DNA from: Corinectria fuckeliana
Lineage: Eukaryota > Ascomycota > Sordariomycetes > Hypocreales > Nectriaceae
Direction of reading: 5' to 3'
Assembly: GCA_019137255.1 (NCBI GenBank)
Contig: WPDH01000033.1
Location: 186,001-250,000 of the forward strand
Length of the DNA: 64,000 bases
In this document: positions 34,727 to 43,801 of the stretch, one piece after another
Layout of the letters: every line of letters begins with the position of its first letter
How positions within the stretch are numbered: position 1 is the first letter of the stretch
Translations under genes and position numbers: made by a program
Notes under the pieces: model-generated
What the model saw: the letters and a program-made list of their open reading frames with translations, nothing else
The model's database searches: none
What the model was told of the DNA's origin: nothing

Positions 34727-36846
34727 TTTTTACTCTTTAAAGATAAAGTTAAATATTAGGAGTGTGTTTAGAAAGCTATAAGCCTAGCTATAGACTTAAT
34801 ATAGCCTTAAGATCTTACTCTTATAGTATAATAATAAGAAGGCTCTCTTTACTAAAAAGGAAAGAAAGATCTTTAAGAATAATAGTATAATTATCTATAA
34901 GTCTATCTTATTAACCTTAATATAAAACAAGAGTGCTAAAGTATTAAAAAGAATTATTAAGGTTAAGAGTAAAGTTATAATTAAGAAGTTAAGGCTTTTA
35001 GAAGAGCTTACTTCTAAGATATACTATATAGTAATATACCTTCTTAATTATATATCTTATTAAAGAAAAAATCAGTAGGTAACCCTCTACTAGCTCTAGT
35101 AGGACTAGATTAAAAATAATATTCTTATATATAGTTATATCCTTAAGAATATAAAGCTCTTATAGGTATATATTAAGGTCTTTAAGTACTTAGCCTACTT
35201 AATAACTATAGCTGTCTTAAAATATATTAAGTTATATAAGTCTCTAAGCCTACTTATAAAGAGAGCTTATATTAGGTATCTTATTAGCTATAAGAGTAAG
35301 TTATAATATATAATTTATATGTTAGTAACTTAAGATAAGAAGGTTATAATTTTTACTAATATATAGTTTAATAAGTAAGAATACTTTAATTTAAGATATA
35401 AGAAAGATATAAAAGCTTATAAAAAATATACTTATAAAATTTTAAACTAAATTAATATAAGAGAGGTCTCTAATAATAAAAATATTAGTAAGAAAGATAG
35501 TCTTAATATAGTAGCTATAAAGTCTTTTTTAAACCTTACTAAGTTATAGATTTAAGCACTACTTATAATATCTTTAAGAGAAATATAATAATAAAAAGAG
35601 ATTTAATATACTTAGTAATAGTAATCTTAAACTAAGGCTTTATAAGAAAAGAAAAGCACTTTTAAGATTAAAAGTGCTAAGACTATATCTAAGACTATTT
35701 TACCTTTTTTCTCTCTTACTAGGAGAGCTATAAGGTAAGTTACTTTTCTTAATAATACTTTATATTAATCTAGCTTACTATATAAGATAGTAAGTATAAT
35801 ACTATTATATAATTTATTACTTAAGATTATAAATAATATCTTATTAGCTATATAAGCTAAAAGTAGTAATAACTCTATAAAACCTAATAATCTTATAAAA
35901 AGATTAAAATTATAAGACTTATTTATTTATTTATACCTGATTTAGCTTATAGCTATCTAGTTCTTCTTCTAAGTAACTTAGACTAATTTATAATAAGAGG
36001 GAAAAACTCTTATAGTAAGCTATAAGATAAAAAACCTTTTACTACTCTTACCTAAGAGGGAAGTAAGTTAGGCTTAGTATATATATATAATAATATAAGT
36101 TATAAGTAAGTCTACTTTATAAGAAAAGCTAATTATATACTTATAATAATAAGCTCTTATAAGGCTTAGCCTAAATTATATGCTAAAATTTAATTAATCT
36201 TAAGTTAGGTTTAAGTTACTTATACTACTTATTCTTATTCTCTTAGGTATTATTCTTATTACTAACTAGTATTAAAGTACCTTTTCTAACTTTTAATAGT
36301 ATTTACTCTCTTAATTAGTTAATTAGTCTAAATACTATAAAGGCTAGACCTAAACCTAGGTCTATTCTAGCTTAAGACTGCTTTAAGAGCTGCTTAAGCC
36401 CCCTTTAAGCAGGATAGTTTAGTACTATAGTTAGTATTAGTATTAATACTATTATATCCTATAGTAAGCATACTATATATTTATACTACTTACTTAAAAT
36501 ACTAAACTATATAGGTCTCTTTATATAAGTATTTCTCGCTTATTTCTACTCCTTTTATACTATATAGTATATATAAGACTATATTAGGTGTAAGCTATTA
36601 TAGTTATAACACACTAGAGAGATCTTACTAGTAGAGGCAGAGTATACTATATCTCTTATATAGTAAGCCCTCTTATAGTAGCTATACTTAGCTTATTTCT
36701 AATAGTACTATATAATATATCTAAAGTAAAAGCACTTAAAGTACTACTTAAGTTAAATCTCTCCTAAATAAAACTTAGTCTAATAAACCTTTATAGTTAT
36801 AATTATACCTTAGTTATAAAGTTTATTTATATCTATTAGTTTAGTT

Positions 36847-36848
36847 NN
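36847..36848. other. Two undetermined bases (nn)
   Basis: The only ambiguous bases in the window, inside the AT-rich transposon block. They may mark a short assembly gap or low-confidence join, so the true length of the copia interior here is uncertain. Confidence 0.95.
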
Positions 36849-39800
36849 AATACTATTTACTTATTAGATATTTACTATAAGGTTCTTAAGTAAGCTTCTT
36901 ATACAGCTAGTTAAGACTCTCTTAGTAACTATTATAAACTACTTTAAGACCTAATATATACTTATACTAAAAACAGTAAGAATCTAAGTATTATCCTTTA
37001 GGAGATTTATAATTAGTCTGCGAAAAAAGACTATAATATCCCTACTAAAAAGGTAGTATAAGACTACTATAAGTAAGAAGTAACCCCTTAGGAGGGTATA
37101 GTTAATAATTATTATAGTATCTAATAGTATATAAGATATAATATTAGAAGCTATACTAAGCGACCTAATAATAATCTCCCTGTTAAGATAAGAAGAGATT
37201 ACTTTTAATAGTAGTATTATTAAAAATAAAAGTATCCTCTTATTATAAGTAACTTAGGCTTAGATTAAGGCCTTAATAAGTGTTTTCTAAAGAGCAGCTA
37301 ATATTACTTTTTTAATAGTAGTTATAATTATTTTTATAAGAGATAGTAAGATTAGAATCTTACTACTTATATATTAGGTATAGCTTATAATAGTATTAGC
37401 TAAGGTTACTACTATTTCTTAAACTAAGAGAAAAGTAGCTATTAGGATAATTACTTTAAGTTTATATTTAGTCTTAATAATAAGATCTTTAAATTAATTA
37501 CAGGTTGTTTTTATACTAGGCTTAGCTTGTAGTAAGAGCGGGTTTTATAGTAAAAATTTTTCCTTAAAAAAAGAAGAGAGATAGTTTACAACCTTAATAT
37601 CTTTTATTTTGCCTAGCCTGCTTATTATATATAATATAGTAATAATATAAAAGCAGAAAGAGAGTAAAAAAGGTTTATAAAGAAAGTTAGTTAGGTTAAA
37701 ATAAATTTTAAGAGTGTAACTAAGGTATAGTAAGAGTAACTATTAAATATTTATAAAAGGTGTATAGTTATAAGACTTATTAGATAATAATAGTTTAGTT
37801 ATTATATAGATTATTATACTAGAATAGGTTAATAAGATATTAAGAGATAAAACAAATAGTAAGGCTAATTTTACCTTATATAATAACCTTAATAATACCT
37901 CTCTTTAGTTACTAGAGGAATTATTATAAAGTACTTAAAGGGATTATAATTAGTACTTTTAGAAAGATAATATAATCTCTAAGTGTTATAGTTAAAAGCT
38001 CTTAGAGAAAGCTTTTAAGATATAAAGGTAAAAAAAACTTAAAAAGTATACTAAGATAAAGCATATTATTAATATAACTCTTTTAAATATAAAAAGATAT
38101 TCTCTTTATATTAGTATAATACTACTTACCCTAAGGTTATATAAGCAGGCTATAACCTTCTTATAGGTATCTTAGTAATATATAAGCCTTCTTCTAAAAA
38201 TTAAAAACCTAAAAGATAAAAAAGCTTATAAGAAGGTTCTTATAGATAAGCTAGATAATAATATTTAGCTTATTAACCTTAAATAGGTGTTTATATATAA
38301 GGTTAATAAATAAAGCTATATAATATACTTTAAGGCGCACTTAGTAGCTTATAGTAATAAGCAGAATAAGAATAAAGCTAAGACTTATATATTTACCTTA
38401 GCATATAAGACTTTTTAAGTAATATATATAAAATACTATAAGAAAGACCTTAATACATATTAATATAATATTATTAATACCTTTATTAAAGCTCTATTAG
38501 GCAGGGAGGTTTATTACTACTTACTGCTAAGAATATTTAAAAAGAGGGTTTCTCTAAAGCTCTTAAAAGCTCTTTATAGCCTATAAATATCACTAAAGCT
38601 ATAATATAAGAATCTTACTTACTTTTTTACTAGTTAAGACTTTAAAGCTTATAAGAAAGACTTTTATATCTTTAAGTATAAGAAGCTTTTTATCTTCTTT
38701 TATATAAATAATATTATTATAATATAGCTAAAAGAGTTTAAAAGTAAATAGTAATAGGTTTATAATACCCTAATAATAAAGTATTAGGTTAAAAACCTAA
38801 AGGAGCTATACTAGTTTCTAAGGATTAAGATTATTAGAGACTATATAGTAGGTTACTTTTAGCTCTCTTAGAAGTTATATATTTTAACTATAGCTAGAAA
38901 ATTTAAGTTAGATAGTAAGAGACTAAAGGTTTATAAGAAAAAAACTTTTCTGCTCTTATAGATTCTTATGCTTATAATATATAAAGCTAGCTTTAGCCTT
39001 ATCTTAAAGTATAAGGTAAAAGTGGGTAGTATAAGCTATTCTGCTAATACTATAAGGCCTAATATATCTTATATATTATTAAAGCTTAGTTAATTTAGTT
39101 ATTAGCTAAGCCTTAAGTATAATAGAGTAGTAAAATAGTATATTAGCTACTTTTATAATACTAGAAAGCTTTATATTTACTATATAGTAGCTAAGAATTA
39201 GAGAAATCTTTTTATAGCTGTAAATATAGCTTTTAGAGACTGCTTAATAACTAGAAAGTTCTTATAAGGCTAGGTAGTTATACTATATAAGAGTCTTATC
39301 ACTTAAAAGGCTATAAAGTAGGATATAATTACTATATTAAGTATAAAGGCTAAGTTACTTACCTTTATAAGTATAGTTAAGAAACAGCTAGCTCTAAGTT
39401 AACTTCTTAAGAAGGTTAGTATTAAGATCTAAAGCACAGCTTAAATCTAGTATAATAATATTAATATAATTTAGCTAATTATAAAGTAGTTAGCTAAGCT
39501 AGTTATAGCACTTTAGCATATTAATATTTATTATCACTAGGTTTATAAGCTTATTTAGAAGGGTAAAGTTAAAGTATCTTAGCTACTTATAGCTTAAATA
39601 CTAGTAGATAGCCTTATAAAGCCTCTTTTAAAATAGAAATATATAACTTTTATTATATAATTACAAATATATATAGCTTTAGACAGAGTTGTATAATAAG
39701 CCTAGTAATACTTATAATTTCCTATATTATCTTACTATTAAATCAGAAAAGAAAAACACTTAGAGAATCTTTTAGTTTCTAGCTTTATAATAATCTTATT

Positions 39801-40506
39801 TACTTTTAAGTTAAATAACTTATTAATATAAAAGGGGGGTAAATAAGATTAAGAGTAATATTATTATATTACTTAGCTAGAGAGATCTCTAAAGAGCTTA
39901 AAAAACAGTATTAAAATATAATTTTCCTATATAGTTAATATCTTCTAGTTTTTTAATTTAATATTAAACAATTAGCTATACTAATTAGGCTGCTTAACTA
40001 GTATAATAAAGTATAAAAGCTATAATCTTATAGCCCTATTAGGTATTAAGATATTAATATAATAAGTTAGCCTTATATATTAAGATTAGTAATATTATTA
40101 TTATAATAATAAAAGAGTTAGTTTAGTATAATAGTTAGAGCTATTATATATTATATAATTTTAAGACTCTCTCCCTTTAGCAGCTAATATAAAACACTAA
40201 CTTAAAAGCCTAAAAAGGGTTAATTCTTATACTTTTACTAAATATAATAATAACCTTTTTTACTTATTACCTTCTTTTTAAAGCTAGGATCTTATATAGT
40301 AGCTCTAACTATTACCTTAAGGTACTAACTAGAGCTATTATACTTTTAGATTAACACTAGGGTTTAATTTTAGCCCTAGTAAGAATTCTCTTATTTTTAA
40401 GAGCTAAAAACACTAAGAAATTAGCTAGTTAGTATTATTAGATAGTTATAAATAGTCTTATTAGTTAGTTAGACTAACTGCTCTTAGCAGCTAGTCTAAG
40501 AGAGTG

Positions 40507-41945
40507 TGTTAGTAGTAAGACTACTAGTTAAGCCTGCTATTAGGCACTGTTTATATTTCTACCTTAGATGCTAAGCATTTAGCAATAATAGTAATCTTCT
40601 TAAGGACTTACTATTCCGCCTCTTTTCCTAGCTTAGTACAGTTATATATATAGTAAGATATAAAAAGTTTAAGTCTGCTAAAGGTACTAGCCAGGCTAGC
40701 CTAGCCTAAAAGAGCTGTTATTATTATACTGCTTTAAGTGACCTAAGTTATTAATATTAACATTTCTTAGTATTTTATATACTAACTCTTAGCTTTTATA
40801 ACTATAGCTACTTTATAAGGTATTATATCTACTAGGTTTTTTAGGACTGTTTTATTAATTATATACTAAGCTTTTTTTACTACTATTATAAGCTGGGCTA
40901 GAGTCTCTTTTATATTAGGTGCAGTCTTAAGCTTTAGATAAAAATAATAGATCTTAGCTTTTATTAACACCTATAAGTTCTTAATTAGATTAAGGTCTAG
41001 TAAATAGGGCAGCTAGATTATAACTATAACCTCTAGCTGCTATATAAGATACTTAATAATATAAGCTGTATATATAGTAGTATTATTATATATAAAGATA
41101 TTATTAGGAGTAAGAAAGTCAGGTAAAACAGCACTATACAGATTAATAATATGCTAGCTGTTAATACTACTATCTAATACTATAAGCCCTATATAGTTAA
41201 GCAAAGAATTACTATTACTAAAAGCAGCCTAAAACATCTGCTTAACCCTCTCTTACCTCTTAACCTGCTTAATATCTCTTACTTTAAGCTGCTTATAAGA
41301 TCTTAAGAAAGTCTATTTAGGCTAAGCCTCTTAACCTTATATAACTATACACTTATCACTCTATTTCACACGCTTCTAATTAATATATTTATAATACCTT
41401 ACTTACTACAGCTAAAGATTAGTATACTAAGAGGTTAAAAAAGGCTGCTTTCTTTAAAGCTATTTCTGCTAACTTAACTTGTGTAAGATTAACTAAAAAG
41501 CCTGTTTTTTACAGATATTATTAATCTTATCTAGCAGCTCTTAATTTATAATATTAGGATTTATATATATAACTATATTATAGATAAAATTATATTACTC
41601 TTTAGTAATTACTTAAGGCCGCCCTAACTAAGGCCAGCTATTATTATTATCTTATTAGGCTTTATAATAGATAGTTGTTTTAATTATAGTAAGAGGGATT
41701 TTAGGATAAGCTCTTTTAATTTATACAGGCCTGCAGCTAAGCCTTTAAAGCTTATAGATTTAGAATCGTAATTACAGTGATAATTTCTTGCCTTAAGGTA
41801 TTATAACTGTTATGTTAATAAAGGAGGAAAAAAGGGGTAAAAAGCGGCATGATAACAACAGCCCTTTTAGGCTAGGCCGGCCCGGCCGGTACCTCCGGCG
41901 GACTCAAACTTTCTGCACCCCACTGTAATACACGCAGTCACATCA
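40507..41945 (+). repeat. Copia 3' LTR, split by a Tc1-like insertion
   Basis: 40507-40650 is the first part (starting TGTTAGTAGTAAGAC, strongly RIP-mutated). 41926-41945 is the end (TAATACACGCAGTCACATCA). The Tc1-like element lies between them with a duplicated TA. Removing the insertion and one TA leaves exactly 162 bp, the same length as the other two LTR copies. Directly after it come ATA and then TGG plus the complement of a tRNA-Glu. Confidence 0.8.
40651..41925 (-). mobile_element. Tc1/mariner-like DNA transposon inserted in the copia LTR
   Basis: 1275 bp, flanked by TA on both sides (40649-40650 and 41926-41927). Terminal inverted repeats extend at least 75 bp. The right end, read on the minus strand, starts CAGTGGGGTGCAGAAAGTTT. 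The left end starts TAGTAAGATATAAAAAGTTT, the RIP-mutated form. A transposase remnant runs on the minus strand: near 40960-41110 it reads NNTTIYTAYIIKYLI, then LPYLLDLNLIKNL, the decayed form of the Tc1 DNA-PPHTA...PPYSPDLNPIENL block with its DDE residues. There are stops throughout, so no active transposase. The right end (after about 41860) is GC-rich and nearly unmutated, unlike the left end. Confidence 0.85.
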
Positions 41946-41951
41946 ATATGG

Positions 41952-42023
41952 CTCCGGTACAGGGAATCGAACCCTGAGCTCCGCGGTGAGAGCGCGAAAT
42001 GTTAGCTATTACACCATACCAGA
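41952..42023 (-). tRNA. tRNA-Glu(CTC)-like sequence with templated CCA, probably a retro-copy
   Basis: A 72-nt cloverleaf on the minus strand. Acceptor stem TCTGGTA:TACCGGA with discriminator G, D stem GTGT/ACAT, anticodon stem TCGCG:CGCGG with loop CTCTCAC (anticodon CTC, Glu), and T arm CAGGG-TTCGATT-CCCTG with a good B box. Three features argue against an ordinary nuclear tRNA gene. The bases directly after the discriminator are CCA, which eukaryotic genes do not encode. No T-run terminator follows. The usually invariant G18 position of the D loop reads A. On the plus strand, TGG plus the complement of the tRNA 3' end sits 3 nt after a copia LTR, exactly like a primer-binding site, but it extends through the entire tRNA. 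Confidence 0.65.
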
Positions 42024-42030
42024 GCCATAT

Positions 42031-42192
42031 TGATGTGACTGCGTGTATTGTGTGTAACTGTACTAAGCTAGGAAAAGGGGCGGAACGGTGAGTCCCCAAG
42101 GGGATCGCTGTTATCGCTAGATGCCTAGCATCTAAGGCAGAAATGTGGACGGTGCCCGATAGCGGGCCTGACTAGTGGTCCTACCACCAACA
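42031..42192 (-). repeat. Inverted, unmutated copy of the copia LTR
   Basis: 162 bp, starting on the minus strand at 42192 with TGTTGGTGGTAGGACC and ending ...GCAGTCACATCA at 42031. It is the reverse complement of the copia LTRs at 24632 and 40507 but keeps the GC bases they have lost, so it shows the pre-RIP sequence. Together with the end of the 3' LTR it makes a palindrome around the tRNA: 41927-41954 and 42022-42049 are perfect 28-nt inverted repeats. The outside flank is AAAGC (42193-42197), identical to the flank left of 24632. Confidence 0.8.
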
Positions 42193-42274
42193 AAAGCTTA
42201 TACGACAATAATCCCCGTACTATTTATTATCAACACATCCGACAGTATGTCCCTGCTTTCAAACAGCCCCTAAC

Positions 42275-43153
42275 CTAGTCCGTGTAATCCGTGCTCAAAA
42301 CAACATCCCTCCACTCGTCCAAAAGCTCGACGGTATCCCGACACTTGTCCCGCACAAACGCATCGCAGTCGCTCCCCAGCGGAATCCGCACCGGCACCTC
42401 CCTCCCGGCCGCGACGCCGGTGCGCGTGAGGACGTCGGCAATCACGGCGCAGCCCCGCTTCACGTCGCCGAGCTGCTTGCCGTCCGTCGCCGCCAGCGTC
42501 GCCCGCATCTCGCCCGTCGGCGTGTCGGCGCCGTACGCGGCCATCGGCGTCGTCATCACCCGCACCCCGGGGTTCAGGAAGCCGGTGCGGAAGTACCCGG
42601 GCTCGACCACGCTGGCCTGGATCTTGAACGGCGCCAGCTCGCCGCGCAGCGACTCGGCCAGCGACGACATGCACGCCTTGGTCATGGCGTACGCCGGGAA
42701 GCCCGCGCCGCCGCGCCAGCTGGCGATGCTGCCGAACGTCACGACCGTCGCCCGCGTGCCGTGCGCGCCCAGCGGCTGCCCGCGCATCCCGGGGAGGAAC
42801 GCCTGCACGGTGTTGACCGTGCCGAAGACGTTGGTGTTGAAGCTGTCGTGCATCTGCTGCGGCGTGCCCTCCTCGACGGCGCCCGCGAGGATGAAGCCCG
42901 CCGCGTTGATGAGGTAGTCGACGCGCCCGAAGCGCGCAAAGACGTCGTCGGCCACGGCCTTGATGCTGGCCGGCGGCGAGGTGACGTCCAACGAGAGCGT
43001 GTGGGCGCCGGCGTCGGCCAGGTCCTGGATGCGCGAGGCGTTGCGCGCGGTGGCGACGACGGTGTGGCCGCGCTGGAGGGCGATGAGGGCGAGTTCGTGG
43101 CCGAAGCCGGACGAGGCGGCCGTGATGAACCAGACGGGCGTCGGGGTGGACAT
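42275..43153 (-). CDS. Short-chain dehydrogenase/reductase (classical SDR)
   Basis: Intronless gene of 292 residues, an NAD(P)(H)-dependent oxidoreductase. Seen: a nucleotide-binding motif in the slightly unusual form TAASSGFG (residues 11-18; the family's usual start is TG), DV near 56-57, NAAG at 83-86, catalytic Ser142 in TFGSIAS, and the YAMTK catalytic pair Tyr155/Lys159, followed by PGYFRTGF. The start ATG at 43153 precedes a standard Rossmann beta-strand (VWFITAASS). The stop is TAG at 42275-42277. The gene is strikingly GC-rich (long CG-rich runs) and begins only about 80 bp from the AT-rich, RIP-affected transposon block without showing RIP damage. The substrate is unknown. Confidence 0.92.
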   Translation of the reverse strand: MSTPTPVWFITAASSGFGHELALIALQRGHTVVATARNASRIQDLADAGAHTLSLDVTSPPASIKAVADDVFARFGRVDYLINAAGFILAGAVEEGTPQQMHDSFNTNVFGTVNTVQAFLPGMRGQPLGAHGTRATVVTFGSIASWRGGAGFPAYAMTKACMSSLAESLRGELAPFKIQASVVEPGYFRTGFLNPGVRVMTTPMAAYGADTPTGEMRATLAATDGKQLGDVKRGCAVIADVLTRTGVAAGREVPVRIPLGSDCDAFVRDKCRDTVELLDEWRDVVLSTDYTD

Positions 43154-43801
43154 GGTTGCCGTTGTGCTGTGGGTGTGAGGCGTTCAAGGCAAGCGGGAAA
43201 CGGGTATGGCTCTAAACGACATGTCCATACTCCTCGCCAGTCGCCGTGCTATATATATTTCTTCCACGGCCATCACAAACCTCACATCACGTAGCTGCTT
43301 ACTGAACATGTCACTACAAATTATCGCCGAAACAGGTTGAGGTCCGACTTTGCTTCGCGTAAGCCCGTCAAGACGAGGCCTAACGCCGACACCCTCAATC
43401 GCCGCAGCGTCATGGCATGTTTTCGGCGTTAGTCATGACGTACATAAGTAATTCATACGCCCCGTCTCCTCAAAAGTAACCGATTGGCTACCTCGTCTTC
43501 ATATTACTCACGTATATCCTGGGTCGGTACCACTCGCATGTCGCTGTGGTAGTCACTGACGACATTTCCATCATCACAGACAGACAAACGCAAGATGGTA
43601 TGCAATACAAATTGGGTTCTACAAATCCATGCATCAAAGGTCCTGACCCTTCAGCGTCCGGAACGCCCTGCCGAAACTCCAGGCTCAAAACAATACCACG
43701 AATCATTCATCCAAGGCCATTCGATGCAATCTGGTATCAGCCAACTGCCCTTCCACTGTCCACCCGTCCACCGTCCATCGTCCACCGTCAACTCAGCTCG
43801 C
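43154..43801. other. Intergenic, SDR promoter and kinesin 3' flank
   Basis: About 650 bp between the SDR start and the kinesin stop. It should hold the SDR promoter. A short CCGTCCACC-type tandem phrase lies near 43755-43795. No gene seen. Confidence 0.5.

Larger units (their letters stand above)
24632..41945 (+). mobile_element. RIP-mutated Ty1/copia-type LTR retrotransposon, interrupted by two nested elements
   Basis: Bounded by direct 162-bp LTRs at 24632-24793 and 40507-41945 (the second split by a Tc1-like insertion). Without the nested gypsy (26984-34726 plus 5-bp duplication) and the Tc1-like element, it is about 8.3 kb. Reading the plus strand through RIP-made stops gives copia features in the expected order. 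A possible zinc knuckle (KCFSYKRKYF) lies near 25918. Integrase-end text resembling the GYLVGY-x-S-x-NIYRIW region (RYLISYKSKLQYIIYML) lies near 35270-35330. Reverse transcriptase text FIKALLGREVYYYL, LLKALYSL and FFYINNI lies near 38478-38711, the last being a decayed YVDD box. A purine-rich tract (AAGAGAGTG) precedes the 3' LTR, as a polypurine tract should. No frame remains open. The region 36.0-37.8 kb is not assigned to any domain, and two undetermined bases lie at 36847-36848. Confidence 0.75.

Noticed and set aside
41952..42023. A functional nuclear tRNA-Glu gene
   Set aside because: The cloverleaf is good, but CCA is templated, there is no downstream T-run terminator, G18 is replaced by A and both flanks are LTR sequence. 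I kept it as a tRNA-like sequence with moderate confidence.
24632..42192. A single giant TIR transposon (Maverick/Polinton- or Starship-like) with 140-170-bp inverted ends
   Set aside because: The inverted ends plus AAAGC duplication first suggested this, but the interior reads as copia and gypsy pol genes, the 'TIR' also occurs as a direct repeat in LTR position at 40507 preceded by a polypurine tract, and no integrase/DNA polymerase B or tyrosine-recombinase captain gene was seen.
42270..43187. 305-codon Arg/His/Gly-rich frame on the minus strand
   Set aside because: It overlaps the SDR gene in another frame. The GC-rich third positions of the SDR gene create it, and it has no motif.
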